Below, piece by piece: positions 40,206-49,302 of a stretch of DNA of 64,000 nt. Position 1 is the first letter of the stretch. Each line of letters begins with the position of its first letter. A program made the translations under genes and the position numbers. Location: contig ABHI01000004.1 in NCBI GenBank assembly GCA_000171875.1, forward strand, positions 41,001 through 105,000, in the 5' to 3' direction. The notes under the pieces were generated by a model, which had not been told where the DNA came from, made no database searches, and saw nothing but the letters and a program-made list of their open reading frames with translations. Origin of the DNA: Flavobacteriales bacterium ALC-1 (GTDB taxonomy: Bacteria; Bacteroidota; Bacteroidia; Flavobacteriales; Flavobacteriaceae).

Positions 40206-41111
40206 TTAAAAGTAGATATAGTGCCATTTTATCCGACCATTGCCATTCAATTCTAAAGCAGGAAAAGGCACCTTAATAACGTTGAAAACGTCAAATAGCG
40301 TTTTAAGGAAGCGAGAATTTGTCTTTATTCGACTTAAATCTACATCTAAGCTCAAGTAATATTGACGTGTTCTATTCTGGTCTAAAAATAAAATATCATT
40401 CGGATCTCCTGTTAGCATTCCATTAGCACCATAACCAAAAGCTACATTCAACCAATTTGGAATATGTTCTGTTTTAAAAAATGAACTAATATTAGCACTC
40501 AACCAATAGGTTTGTCCATTATAATCTTTTAAAAGCTCTTCAGAAAAACCATCACCCAATTTATCTGGTCGTTGCTGAGCAAATTGGGTGCGATGAAAAG
40601 AATATTTTAAACGAATACGCTGCTCTTGCCACAATAACTCTTGGCCAGCATACAAACTTGTACCTGCAACATTTGCCGCCATATCTGTCCAAGAAAATCC
40701 CCATTCTTCAGAAAAACCATCCATTATCTCTACCGCTGTTAAAAACCCTAGGCCTAAGGTAGAACCATAAAGCAATTGATTTTTTTTACTAACACCTGCC
40801 CAATTTAAAGTGCTTGCACCTATGCTACCTAATTGATATGATGAAAATATATGACCTATTTTATCCATCTGTAACCACTCACCACTATCATTTATAGTTT
40901 TAAATTTTGAGCGTGGATAATCGGCATACCACAGCTGATTAAGACCAACTAATGTTAAGGTAGCTAGAGATGTTTCAGTAATCACTACAGCATTTCTACG
41001 CGATATATGTAAAGAATCACTAGGTTTTAAAAACTGATTAAGCTTAGATTGAGAAAAAAGAGAATTACTTACTACTAAAAGAAATGCTATGTAGCAATAG
41101 AACCGATTCAA
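40206..41111 (-). CDS. DUF2279 (YfiM-like) outer-membrane-associated protein
   Basis: A 301-residue protein with a signal peptide ending near SLFSQ (residue 20). The DUF2279 pattern is WLQMDKIGHIFSSYQLG and FSEEWGFSWTDMAANVAG. The C-terminus ends in an aromatic-rich strand (IKWHYIYF), consistent with outer-membrane location. Function is unknown. It starts 3 bp after mltG in the dapF-GNAT-mltG operon. Confidence 0.85.
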   Translation of the reverse strand: MNRFYCYIAFLLVVSNSLFSQSKLNQFLKPSDSLHISRRNAVVITETSLATLTLVGLNQLWYADYPRSKFKTINDSGEWLQMDKIGHIFSSYQLGSIGASTLNWAGVSKKNQLLYGSTLGLGFLTAVEIMDGFSEEWGFSWTDMAANVAGTSLYAGQELLWQEQRIRLKYSFHRTQFAQQRPDKLGDGFSEELLKDYNGQTYWLSANISSFFKTEHIPNWLNVAFGYGANGMLTGDPNDILFLDQNRTRQYYLSLDVDLSRIKTNSRFLKTLFDVFNVIKVPFPALELNGNGRIKWHYIYF

Positions 41112-41114
41112 AGC

Positions 41115-42158
41115 TTATTTTTTTATGCCTTGAGAGGACAAATACCATTGATACTCACGCGCGTTATTATTGTGTTGCGCTAAGGTTTTTGCAAATTTAT
41201 GATAACCTATACGTTTAGCGTCTGCAGCAAAGTAAAGGTAATTGTGCTTTTCAGGATTAAGAACTGCATTTATAGCCGATAAATCTGGCATCGCTATAAG
41301 TCCTGGTGGTAAACCAGAATTCTTGTAAGTGTTGTAAGGTGAATCTATTTCTTTATGAATATTCAACACACGTCTTATAACAGTATTCTTATACTTTGGC
41401 AATTGGTAAGCTGCAAATTTTAAAGTTGGGTCAGCTTGTAAAGCCATACCTATTCGCAATCGATTTAAATACACACCTGCTACTCTAGGCTGTTCATCAG
41501 CTTGCTTTGATTCTTCATGCACTATTGATGCTAAAGTAATAACTTCATTGGGCGTGAGATTAAGATTCTTAGCTTTTTCTTTTCTAGCGTTAGTCCAAAA
41601 ACGGTTATACTCTTTCAGCATTTTATCTCTAAAATCCTCAGCGGAAGTATTCCAGAAAAATTCATAACTATTAGGCAAATACATACCTAAAGCTGTTGTC
41701 TTTGAAAATCCATTCCCATTAAAAAACGATTCATCTGTCATAGCATTTAATAACGATACACTATCAGCTTCAATTTGAGTACTTATTCTTCCTGCTAAAT
41801 CTGCTAAATTATTTTGATTGTTAAAAGCTATTTTAATTGGCAAGTTTTTACTTCGTATTGAATTTATAATATCATTATTATTCATACCCTTAGAAATAGC
41901 AAAACGACCAGCTTTGATGTTTGTAGTATATTTTTTCTGACTCGCTAGGGCATCAAACTTATCTATATCCTCTAAAAGCGGCACCAATTGTTCGCGAACA
42001 TCATTATAATTCGCATTTGTTGGAACAAAAATATATGCTTTTTCATTTTCGAATTTGGTGTTAGGTTCAAACATAGCTCCGTAAACATAATAGGCTATGA
42101 AACCAAAAATGACTAAACCTATTAGAGCAACAGCCCAAAGAATTTTTTTTATGTACAT
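41115..42158 (-). CDS. mltG: Endolytic murein transglycosylase MltG
   Basis: MltG cleaves nascent peptidoglycan strands and helps set their length. The 347-residue protein has one N-terminal transmembrane helix (WAVALIGLVIFGFIAYYVYG), a LysM-like region and the YceG domain with the catalytic Glu in ASIVHEESKQADEQ followed by VAGVYLNRL, and GLPPGLIAMPD. It begins 2 bp after the GNAT gene. Confidence 0.94.
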   Translation of the reverse strand: MYIKKILWAVALIGLVIFGFIAYYVYGAMFEPNTKFENEKAYIFVPTNANYNDVREQLVPLLEDIDKFDALASQKKYTTNIKAGRFAISKGMNNNDIINSIRSKNLPIKIAFNNQNNLADLAGRISTQIEADSVSLLNAMTDESFFNGNGFSKTTALGMYLPNSYEFFWNTSAEDFRDKMLKEYNRFWTNARKEKAKNLNLTPNEVITLASIVHEESKQADEQPRVAGVYLNRLRIGMALQADPTLKFAAYQLPKYKNTVIRRVLNIHKEIDSPYNTYKNSGLPPGLIAMPDLSAINAVLNPEKHNYLYFAADAKRIGYHKFAKTLAQHNNNAREYQWYLSSQGIKK

Positions 42159-42160
42159 AG

Positions 42161-42685
42161 TTAATCGTTAATACGTTGTAATATATATTCGTTTGAGAAT
42201 TGATCACCATCAAAACTCCAATCTTTTTTTAATCCTATTATTTTAAATCCATTGTTTTCAAACAATTTAAGACTAGCTGAATTATTTTCAGAAATATTAG
42301 CATAGACTTGATGCAAATGCAAAGTTCCAAAACAATACGCTGTTAAAAGCGCTAAAGCCTCTTTTCCGTAGCCTTTATTTCTATTATCTTCATCCTGTAT
42401 GAGAATTCCAATACCAGCACGCTTGTTTTTAATATCAAAATCAAAAACATCTATTAATCCTATAGTATGGTTTTCTTGGTTACAAATTGCTAATCGTAAT
42501 TGTTTGGCTTCAAAAATATCTTGTTGTGCGTTTTCTAAATACTGTTTTATTAAAAACCGAGAATATGGTGTTTGCGTATCACTCAATTGCCAAAGTGAGG
42601 TGTCATTTTCAATTTCATAAACAAAATCTAAATCCTCAGGCTCTAAAGCTCTTAAGCAAATATGTTCACCCTTTAATGTTACCAT
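42161..42685 (-). CDS. GNAT family acetyltransferase, RimJ/RimL-like
   Basis: A 174-residue acetyltransferase. The N-terminus ICLRALEPEDLDFVYEIEND and the motif RNKGYGKEALALL for acetyl-CoA binding, followed by VYANISENNSASLKLFENNGF, match RimJ/RimL-type enzymes. The substrate is unknown. It overlaps dapF by 7 bp and lies 2 bp from mltG. Confidence 0.85.
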   Translation of the reverse strand: MVTLKGEHICLRALEPEDLDFVYEIENDTSLWQLSDTQTPYSRFLIKQYLENAQQDIFEAKQLRLAICNQENHTIGLIDVFDFDIKNKRAGIGILIQDEDNRNKGYGKEALALLTAYCFGTLHLHQVYANISENNSASLKLFENNGFKIIGLKKDWSFDGDQFSNEYILQRIND

Positions 42686-43452
42686 TCTATTTCACCTTTA
42701 AACGCTTTAATTGCTGGGCCAATTAACCAAATATCTTCGTAACCATCACCATCACTATTAAAAGTAATCTTAAGTTGACCTCCAGGAGTATTTAGATTAA
42801 CAATATTACTTTTAGTTTTACCGCTTTTATGCATAGCTAAAGCTACAGCTGTAACACCAGTACCACAAGACAGTGTTTCATCCTCTACTCCACGTTCGTA
42901 GGTTCTTACTGAAAATGTCGTGTCAGAAACTTGTTCTACAAAATTGACATTACTACCAGCTTTATTATAAGGTTCTCCATATCTGATTTTTGATCCATTA
43001 GCTTTCACTTCAAAATCTTTTAAACCAGTAACGAGTTCTACATGATGTGGTGAACCTGTATCTAAAAACAAATGACTATCAAAAGCTTTTACTATTGAAA
43101 CATCTTGCATTTGAAGATGTACAATATCATTTTTAATTTTCGCTTTATGCAATCCATCAATAGCTATAAACTCAGCTTCGTTTTTTATAACACCTAATAA
43201 TTTGGCGAATGCTGTAATACAACGTCCTCCGTTACCACACATACTACTTTCATTACCATCCGCATTATAATAAACCATTTTAAAATCAACATTTTCATCA
43301 TTTTCTAATAGTATAAATCCATCAGCTCCTATACCAAAACGTCGATCGCACAATTCTGCAATACGTTTAGTATCACCTTTGTCTATTTTTTGCAAACGAT
43401 TGTCTACGATAATAAAGTCGTTGCCAGTACCTTGATATTTATAAAATGTCAT
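42679..43452 (-). CDS. dapF: Diaminopimelate epimerase
   Basis: DapF converts LL- to meso-diaminopimelate for lysine and peptidoglycan synthesis. The two catalytic cysteines are seen in NADGNESSMCGNGGRC and in ETLSCGTGVTA. The first residues MTFYKYQGTGNDF match family starts. Upstream in-frame ATGs at 43470, 43458 and 43455 add only a few residues and cannot be excluded. It is the first gene of the dapF-GNAT-mltG-DUF2279 operon. Confidence 0.95.
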   Translation of the reverse strand: MTFYKYQGTGNDFIIVDNRLQKIDKGDTKRIAELCDRRFGIGADGFILLENDENVDFKMVYYNADGNESSMCGNGGRCITAFAKLLGVIKNEAEFIAIDGLHKAKIKNDIVHLQMQDVSIVKAFDSHLFLDTGSPHHVELVTGLKDFEVKANGSKIRYGEPYNKAGSNVNFVEQVSDTTFSVRTYERGVEDETLSCGTGVTAVALAMHKSGKTKSNIVNLNTPGGQLKITFNSDGDGYEDIWLIGPAIKAFKGEIEW

Positions 43453-43500
43453 CATCATAATTAAAAGCAAATATAAGCATATTCGATTGTAAAATGGCTT

Positions 43501-43540
43501 GTTAAAACGTCGTTAAAGTTGACGTTAAAAAGTCGTTAAA
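43501..43540. promoter_or_regulatory. Four helically phased GTTAAA repeats between dapF and htrA
   Basis: GTTAAA occurs at 43501, 43512, 43524 and 43535; the last three are preceded by C. Spacings are 11, 12 and 11 bp. The array sits in the divergent 164-bp region, 76 bp before htrA and 49 bp before dapF. This is the layout of an OmpR-type regulator operator. The binding protein is unknown. Confidence 0.5.
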
Positions 43541-43616
43541 TTGAAATTTGAAGTCAATAAATTTCTAATTTTAATGTTAGTTAATAATATATAATTAAAC
43601 TAAATTCTGAAAAAAT

Positions 43617-45029
43617 ATGAAGAAGATTCTAACATTAGTATGCGTTTCGGCATTGGGTGGCTTATTAACGCTTGGTGGTTACAAACTTTTTATCGAAAAA
43701 AATAATGAACAAATAGCTGTGGAACAGTCTTCGGACTTTCCAGTTTTTGTCCCCACTAATAATACTGTAAACGCAGTTAATACTAATTCTGCAATAGTGC
43801 CAAATTTTGTTGAAGCTGCAGAAAAATCTATAGATGCCGTAGTACACGTAAAAAACACATCAATTGTTAGTGCACCAATGTCTATGAGTGATTTATTTTA
43901 TGGCCGTAATTCGCAACGCGCACAAGTTGGCACTGGTAGTGGGGTTATTATATCTCCAACTGGATACATAGTAACTAATAACCATGTTATTAAAAACGCC
44001 AATGAAATTAGTATTACGCTCAACGATAACAAATCTTACATGGCTGAAGTTATCGGTACAGACGAAGCTACTGATATTGCTTTATTAAAAATAGAAACTG
44101 AAAACGACTTACCGTTTATGGCTTTTGGAGATTCTGATCATGCGAAAATTGGAGAATGGGTTTTAGCTGTTGGTAATCCATTTAACCTAAACTCTACAGT
44201 AACTGCGGGAATTATTAGTGCAAAATCTAGAGATCTATCTGGACAATACACACAATCATTTATCCAAACCGATGCTGCTGTAAATCCAGGAAATTCTGGT
44301 GGAGCTTTAGTAAATACTGATGGAGACTTAATTGGTATTAATACCGCCATTTCTTCTCGTGATGGTTCTTATATTGGCTATTCATTTGCTGTACCAAGTA
44401 ATATTGCGCGCAAAATTGTTAATGATATTATGGAGTATGGTAACGTGCAAAATGGAGTTTTAGGTGTTGTCGGTGGAGCACTCAATAGCAAAGCTGCCGA
44501 AGAAATAGGAACAGATATAACTGAAGGCTTTTATGTTAGTGAAGTGACAGAAGACACTGGTGCAGATAAAGCAGGTATTCAACCTGGTGATATTATCAGA
44601 AAAATTGACGATCAGAAAATTAATAAGTTTTCAGACTTAACAGGGTATTTAAAAACCAAAAGCCCTGATGATATTGTCAATGTAACCTTATTAAGAGATG
44701 GAGATGAAGAGGTTCTTCCTGTGACACTTTTAAAACCTTCTACTTATATTGTAGAGACTATAGGTTTCGTGAAAAATGCTTCAAAAAAAGAATTAAAATC
44801 TTATAATGCTGAATATGGAATAAAAATCTCAAAGTTTGATGAAAATTTTAAACCTTATTGGAATAAAATTGATGTAGTAGAGGGTAATATTATCACAAAA
44901 ATAAACGGAAAAAAAATATATACTATAGAAGATGCACTGAGTATAATGAAGAATAGAAAATTTAATGATCCACTTCAAATTGAAGTTATAAATAATAAAG
45001 GAGAAAAATTGACTCCTATCTTTAGGTAA
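43617..45029 (+). CDS. htrA: HtrA/DegP-like periplasmic serine protease
   Basis: A 470-residue envelope protease of the Deg family. An N-terminal hydrophobic anchor or signal (ILTLVCVSALGGLLTLGGY) precedes the chymotrypsin-like domain: the catalytic His is in VTNNHVIKNA, Asp in DEATDIALLKI, and Ser in DAAVNPGNSGGALV. One clear PDZ domain (VTEDTGADKAGIQPGDII) and a second degenerate one at the C-terminus follow. It should degrade or chaperone misfolded envelope proteins. A terminator follows directly, so it is monocistronic. Confidence 0.95.
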   Translation: MKKILTLVCVSALGGLLTLGGYKLFIEKNNEQIAVEQSSDFPVFVPTNNTVNAVNTNSAIVPNFVEAAEKSIDAVVHVKNTSIVSAPMSMSDLFYGRNSQRAQVGTGSGVIISPTGYIVTNNHVIKNANEISITLNDNKSYMAEVIGTDEATDIALLKIETENDLPFMAFGDSDHAKIGEWVLAVGNPFNLNSTVTAGIISAKSRDLSGQYTQSFIQTDAAVNPGNSGGALVNTDGDLIGINTAISSRDGSYIGYSFAVPSNIARKIVNDIMEYGNVQNGVLGVVGGALNSKAAEEIGTDITEGFYVSEVTEDTGADKAGIQPGDIIRKIDDQKINKFSDLTGYLKTKSPDDIVNVTLLRDGDEEVLPVTLLKPSTYIVETIGFVKNASKKELKSYNAEYGIKISKFDENFKPYWNKIDVVEGNIITKINGKKIYTIEDALSIMKNRKFNDPLQIEVINNKGEKLTPIFR

Positions 45030-45055
45030 AGATCCATTAAAATAGATTAAAATCA

Positions 45056-45087
45056 CCCTTCAAAGTATTATTCTTTGAAGGGTTTTT
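45056..45087 (+). terminator. Intrinsic terminator of htrA
   Basis: CCCTTCAAAG (45056-45065) pairs perfectly with CTTTGAAGGG (45073-45082), followed by five Ts. It lies 26 bp after the htrA stop. Confidence 0.92.
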
Positions 45088-45102
45088 ATTTTCGATAAAA
45101 AG

Positions 45103-45135
45103 TTGTTACGAAAACGTTTGAAATATGTATTTTTG
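45103..45135 (+). promoter_or_regulatory. Promoter of gap
   Basis: TTG at 45103-45105 and TATTTTTG at 45128-45135, separated by 22 bp, match the Bacteroidota -33/-7 consensus. The ATG of gap is 30 bp downstream. The site directly follows the htrA terminator. Confidence 0.65.
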
Positions 45136-45165
45136 CGCAAAATTTAAACCACTAAACCAAAACAA

Positions 45166-46614
45166 ATGGGTTTTAATGACACTTACGAAAAAGAGTTAGC
45201 GTTTCAAGCAGATCGTCGCAGAGCTACGGTCGAATTTATTAAAATTGTAAGCGACTTATGGTACGATAAGTCTATTGAGCTTGTACTTTTTAGAAATCAA
45301 TTGATTGATAGAAATGTAAGCGAAATTTTAAACTTACATGAGTATGCAGGTGAGTTTGTACAGAAACCAATTTCAATTTTTGATTCTGTAGAAATTGCAC
45401 AAGCTATTAATGCCTTAGATTTACCACCAGCAAAATTAGATATTGGTAAACTAACTTACGAATTTCATTTAGAAGACCAAAAGTATAGCAATGCTACTGC
45501 TTTTGTTACAGCCAAGTTAGGTGATGCAAAAGACAATAAAGGGATAAAACCTAAAGATGTTGTACTCTACGGTTTTGGTAGAATCGGTAGGTTAGTAGCA
45601 CGTGAGTTAATGACACGTACTGGTAATGGTAATCAATTACGCTTAAGAGCTATTGTAACTAGAGGAGATATTAACGAAACGGTTTTAGAAAAACGTGCTT
45701 CATTGCTAAGAAATGATTCTGTTCATGGAGATTTTTCTGGAATGGTGAGTATTGATGCAGAAAATAATGCTCTTATAATTAATGGAACTACTGTTAAAGT
45801 AATTTCAGCAAATGCACCAGAAGACATTGACTATACAAGTCATGGAATTAACAATGCTTTAATAATTGATAATACAGGTGCCTTTAGAGATAAAGAAGCT
45901 TTAAGCAGACACTTAAAAGCTAAAGGAGTAAATAAAGTATTATTAACTGCACCAGGAAAAGGAATTCCAAATATTGTTCATGGTGTTAATCACTTAGAAA
46001 ACGATCCTAATAAAGTAGATATTTTTTCAGCTGCATCATGTACTACTAATGCTATTACACCAATATTAAAAGCTGTAGAAGATTCTTTCGGAGTAAAATC
46101 TGGACACTTAGAAACGATTCATGCTTATACAAATGACCAAAATTTAGTAGATAATTTTCATAAAAAATACAGACGTGGACGTGCGGCTGCATTAAATATG
46201 GTAATTACTGAAACTGGAGCTGGTAAAGCAGTAAGTAAAGCATTACCATCTCTTGAAGGGAAATTAACTTCTAATGCAATTAGAGTACCTGTACCAAATG
46301 GATCATTAGCTATTCTTAGTTTAGAATTAGAAAATGAAACATCAGTAGAGAGCATGAATACCATCATGAAAAAATATGCACTTGAAGGTGATTTAGTTGA
46401 ACAAATTAAATACGAAATGAGTGATGAGCTTGTATCTAGTGATATTGTTGGTAGCTCTGCACCATCAATCTACGATAGCAAAGCTACTATTGTTAGAAAA
46501 GATGGAAAAAATGCTATACTATATATATGGTACGATAACGAATATGGTTATAGTCATCAAGTTATCCGTTTAGCAAAATATATTTCTAAAGTAAGACGCT
46601 ATGCTTACTATTAG
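45166..46614 (+). CDS. gap: Glyceraldehyde-3-phosphate dehydrogenase, long form
   Basis: GAPDH oxidises glyceraldehyde-3-phosphate with NAD(P). The 482-residue protein carries about 120 extra N-terminal residues before the NAD-binding Rossmann start (VVLYGFGRIGRLVARELM). The catalytic Cys is in ASCTTNAITP, and the final WYDNEYGYSHQVIRL is typical. The extended form is known from Bacteroidota and other bacteria; whether it works in glycolysis or gluconeogenesis cannot be read from the sequence. It is probably monocistronic. Confidence 0.93.
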   Translation: MGFNDTYEKELAFQADRRRATVEFIKIVSDLWYDKSIELVLFRNQLIDRNVSEILNLHEYAGEFVQKPISIFDSVEIAQAINALDLPPAKLDIGKLTYEFHLEDQKYSNATAFVTAKLGDAKDNKGIKPKDVVLYGFGRIGRLVARELMTRTGNGNQLRLRAIVTRGDINETVLEKRASLLRNDSVHGDFSGMVSIDAENNALIINGTTVKVISANAPEDIDYTSHGINNALIIDNTGAFRDKEALSRHLKAKGVNKVLLTAPGKGIPNIVHGVNHLENDPNKVDIFSAASCTTNAITPILKAVEDSFGVKSGHLETIHAYTNDQNLVDNFHKKYRRGRAAALNMVITETGAGKAVSKALPSLEGKLTSNAIRVPVPNGSLAILSLELENETSVESMNTIMKKYALEGDLVEQIKYEMSDELVSSDIVGSSAPSIYDSKATIVRKDGKNAILYIWYDNEYGYSHQVIRLAKYISKVRRYAYY

Positions 46615-46636
46615 AATTCTTTGAAAAAGAGAAAAT

Positions 46637-46667
46637 AAAAATCTTGTCTAACGGCAAGATTTTTTTG
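46637..46667 (+). terminator. Intrinsic terminator of gap
   Basis: A stem formed by AAAAATCTTG (46637-46646) and CAAGATTTTT (from 46655), followed by further Ts. It lies 22 bp after the gap stop. Confidence 0.85.
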
Positions 46668-46753
46668 TTTTAAAACAGCTTAATAAGCAATAACCATATG
46701 TTTATTAATTTTAAATGTTTCTGACATCTAAACTAATATCTATTACGTATATA

Positions 46754-46787
46754 AAATAGCCTCTCATAATAGTGAGGCTATTTGTTT
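46754..46787 (+). terminator. Second terminator-like hairpin downstream of gap
   Basis: AAATAGCCTC (46754-46763) pairs perfectly with GAGGCTATTT (46774-46783); the T tract is short and interrupted by G. About 85 bp without a gene separate it from the first terminator. It could be a back-up terminator for gap. Confidence 0.6.
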
Positions 46788-46866
46788 AATAATTCTTTAT
46801 GATATCCTTATAAAATTATTATTTTTGCAACCAATTAATCTAACACATCCAAAAATTACATCTAAG

Positions 46867-47475
46867 ATGAAATTCTTAACCAAAGTCTCTCTAATTCTTT
46901 TAGTTACATTTAGTTTACAAACTGTAAAAGCACAAAACACTGACCAAGAAGAAGAGAAATTATCCCTCAATAGTGGCACTATAGACAATCAGTTTGAATA
47001 TGTTATTAGAAAGTCTGGTCGTTACCAAGAATATAAGGTGGTGAAAAGAACATGGCTTTATGCTTTAAAAGCACATACCATTGATACTTTAAAAGCATTT
47101 CATAAAGATTTAGCTGATACCAGAGCTGTAGTAGCTAAACAAGAAGAAGAAATAACTAGCTTAAAATCTAGCTTATCTAATACGGAATCTACCTTAAGTG
47201 CTACAAACGAAGAAAAGGATAATATTTCATTGTTTGGAATACAAATGAGTAAAGCCAGTTATAAGGTTTTAATGTGGAGTATTATCGCTGGTTTAATGGC
47301 ATTATTACTATTCTTTATCTATAAATTTAAAGGAAGTAATTCTGCAACTAGAGATGCAAAACACAAATTAGACGAAGTAGAAACAGAGTTTGAAGAACAC
47401 AGACGTACGGCTTTAGAGCGCGAGCAAAAAGTAAGACGTCAATTACAAGATGAACTGAATAAACATAAGTCTTAA
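46867..47475 (+). CDS. Exported coiled-coil protein with one membrane helix, unknown function
   Basis: I do not know the function. The 202-residue protein has a signal-like N-terminus ending near TVKAQN (residue 22), an alpha-helical coiled-coil region (DTLKAFHKDLADTRAVVAKQ), a transmembrane helix (KVLMWSIIAGLMALLLFFIY) and a highly charged coiled-coil tail. It is found next to trmD in relatives and, as I recall, sometimes mislabelled as a tRNA methyltransferase, which its sequence does not support. The start at 46867 is chosen over 46825, whose extra residues precede the signal and lie right on a TATTTTTG promoter element (46820-46827). Confidence 0.75.
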   Translation: MKFLTKVSLILLVTFSLQTVKAQNTDQEEEKLSLNSGTIDNQFEYVIRKSGRYQEYKVVKRTWLYALKAHTIDTLKAFHKDLADTRAVVAKQEEEITSLKSSLSNTESTLSATNEEKDNISLFGIQMSKASYKVLMWSIIAGLMALLLFFIYKFKGSNSATRDAKHKLDEVETEFEEHRRTALEREQKVRRQLQDELNKHKS

Positions 47476-47478
47476 CAA

Positions 47479-47505
47479 GTTGTCATATTGAGCTTGTAGA
47501 AGTAC
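47479..47505. repeat. Short REP-like intergenic element
   Basis: The segment contains TTGTCATATTGAGCTTG followed by TAGAAGTACT. It resembles interspersed repeats that I recall from flavobacterial genomes (the GTCATnTTGAGCTTGTCGAAG type). Only one copy is in the window, so this remains a recognition, not a proof. Confidence 0.4.
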
Positions 47506-47521
47506 TAAACTAATATAATTT

Positions 47522-47551
47522 AAATCCGTAATTTTAATTGCGGATTTTTTT
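47522..47551 (+). terminator. Intrinsic terminator directly before a GNAT gene
   Basis: AAATCCGTAATT (47522-47533) and AATTGCGGATTT (47536-47547) form a 12-bp stem with one mismatch and a 2-nt loop. The T tract ends exactly at the ATG of the next gene. It terminates the coiled-coil protein transcript. Confidence 0.85.
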
Positions 47552-47989
47552 ATGACAATTATTAAAGCACATATCGATCACATAGAAGATTTAGTTCCAT
47601 TATTTGATGGCTATAGACTATTCTATAAACAACGTACTGATAAGGAAGGTGCTCATCACTTTTTATTAGAGCGTTTTAAGAATAAAGACTCCATTATCTT
47701 TTTGGCTTATATAGATAATAAAGCTGTTGGTTTTACCCAACTCTACCCTCTACTCTCTTCTGTGTCTATGCAACCCATGTATTTACTCAACGATTTATTT
47801 ATTGATGCTAATTATAGAAGCCAGGGTATTGGAGAAGCATTAATTAACAAAGCCAAACAATTGTGTATTGCTGAAAACAATAAAGGTTTAGCTATACAAA
47901 CCGCACACGATAATCCTGCGCAACATTTGTATGAACGCTTAGGTTTTGAAAAAGATCCTGACTTACATTTTTTTTGGACGACTCAATAA
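47552..47989 (+). CDS. GNAT family N-acetyltransferase
   Basis: A 145-residue acetyltransferase with MTIIKAHIDHIEDLVPLFDG at the start, the motif A core LFIDANYRSQGIGEALI and the C-terminal AIQTAHDNPAQHLYERLGF. The substrate is unknown. The ATG abuts the T tract of the preceding terminator, so it has almost no leader of its own; family comparison still favours this start. Confidence 0.87.
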   Translation: MTIIKAHIDHIEDLVPLFDGYRLFYKQRTDKEGAHHFLLERFKNKDSIIFLAYIDNKAVGFTQLYPLLSSVSMQPMYLLNDLFIDANYRSQGIGEALINKAKQLCIAENNKGLAIQTAHDNPAQHLYERLGFEKDPDLHFFWTTQ

Positions 47990-48096
47990 ACATTTGAAGC
48001 CCTTTTATGTTCTACAAACTATTAAGCGAACTTCAAAAAACACATTCCATAAAATACCACAATTAAACTTACCTTTGCAATCTATTTAGAATTCTT

Positions 48097-48774
48097 ATGC
48101 GCATAGATATAATAACCGTATTACCAGAACTATTAAAAAGTCCGTTTGAAGCTTCAATATTAAAACGAGCGATAGAAGCGGGTTTAGTAGAAGTTCACTT
48201 TCATAATTTAAGAGATTATACTACTGGTAATTATAAAGCTATTGATGATACACAGTTTGGTGGCGGAGCCGGTATGGTAATGCTAATAGAGCCTATAGAC
48301 AAATGCATCTCTAAACTACAAGCCGAGCGTAATTACGATGAGATTATCTATATGACACCAGATGGTGTACAACTTAACCAAGGTATTGCTAATACCATTT
48401 CATTAAAAGAAAATATTATTATTCTTTGTGGTCATTATAAAGGAGTCGATCAACGTGTACGCGATAAGTTTATTTCTAAAGAAATATCCATAGGGGATTA
48501 TGTATTGTCTGGTGGAGAATTAGGAGCAGCTGTATTATGTGATGCCGTTATTAGACTAATTCCTGGTGTGTTGGGTAATGAGACGTCTGCCCTAACCGAT
48601 TCGTTTCAAGATAATTTATTAGCACCACCAATTTATACTAGACCAAGAGAGTACAAAGGCATGAAAGTCCCAGAAGTATTATTCAGTGGTAATTTTGGAG
48701 AAATAGAAAAATGGAGAGAAGAGCAAGCCTATAAAAGGACCCAAGAACGACGACCTGATTTATTGGATGATTAA
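48097..48774 (+). CDS. trmD: tRNA (guanine-N1-)-methyltransferase TrmD
   Basis: TrmD methylates G37 of tRNAs to m1G, preventing +1 frameshifts. The 225-residue SPOUT protein starts [20 protein letters not shown], has the trefoil-knot segments [12 protein letters not shown] and [11 protein letters not shown], and [21 protein letters not shown] -7 element lies at 48070-48077. It precedes rplS, as in many bacteria. Confidence 0.97.
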   Translation: MRIDIITVLPELLKSPFEASILKRAIEAGLVEVHFHNLRDYTTGNYKAIDDTQFGGGAGMVMLIEPIDKCISKLQAERNYDEIIYMTPDGVQLNQGIANTISLKENIIILCGHYKGVDQRVRDKFISKEISIGDYVLSGGELGAAVLCDAVIRLIPGVLGNETSALTDSFQDNLLAPPIYTRPREYKGMKVPEVLFSGNFGEIEKWREEQAYKRTQERRPDLLDD

Positions 48775-48799
48775 GTCTTTTAAAATTATTAATTAATAA

Positions 48800-48829
48800 T
48801 TGCCAATTACTAATTAATAACTATCTTTG
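48800..48829 (+). promoter_or_regulatory. Promoter of rplS
   Basis: TTG (48800-48802) and TATCTTTG (48822-48829), separated by 19 bp, match the Bacteroidota promoter consensus. It gives rplS a leader of about 65 nt and transcription independent of trmD. Confidence 0.65.
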
Positions 48830-48902
48830 CAGCCAATTTTGGGTTAACCTCTGGCGAAAATCGTGAACGTTGATTTGAGATAATCATTATAAATAAAACA
48901 AA

Positions 48903-49253
48903 ATGAATTCTTTAGTAAAATTTGTACAAGACGAATTTGTAACCCGTAAAGACTTTCCAGAATTTAGTGCTGGTGATACTATCACTGTGTACTACGAAAT
49001 TAAAGAAGGAAATAAAACACGTACACAGTTCTTTAAAGGTGTAGTATTGCAACGTAAAGGAACAGGCACTTCTGAAACTTTCACTATCCGTAAAATGTCA
49101 GGAACAATTGGTGTAGAGCGTATCTTCCCAGTTAACTTACCAGCTTTACAGAAAGTAGAAGTTAATAAAAGAGGTAAAGTACGTAGAGCTAGAATTTTCT
49201 ACTTTAGAGGTCTTACTGGTAAAAAAGCAAGAATCAAAGAAGTTAGAAGATAA
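48903..49253 (+). CDS. rplS: 50S ribosomal protein L19
   Basis: L19 sits at the 30S-50S interface. The 116-residue protein has the typical FSAGDTITVYYEIKEG, RTQFFKGVVLQRKG and VERIFPVNLPALQKVEV segments. It is followed by a clear terminator and has its own promoter. Confidence 0.98.
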   Translation: MNSLVKFVQDEFVTRKDFPEFSAGDTITVYYEIKEGNKTRTQFFKGVVLQRKGTGTSETFTIRKMSGTIGVERIFPVNLPALQKVEVNKRGKVRRARIFYFRGLTGKKARIKEVRR

Positions 49254-49274
49254 TTCTACTTACATAACACATTT

Positions 49275-49302
49275 AAAAGCCTTCATAATTGAAGGCTTTT
49301 TT
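49275..49302 (+). terminator. Intrinsic terminator of rplS
   Basis: AAAAGCCTTC (49275-49284) pairs with GAAGGCTTTT (49291-49300) around ATAATT, followed by Ts. It lies 21 bp after the rplS stop. Confidence 0.93.
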
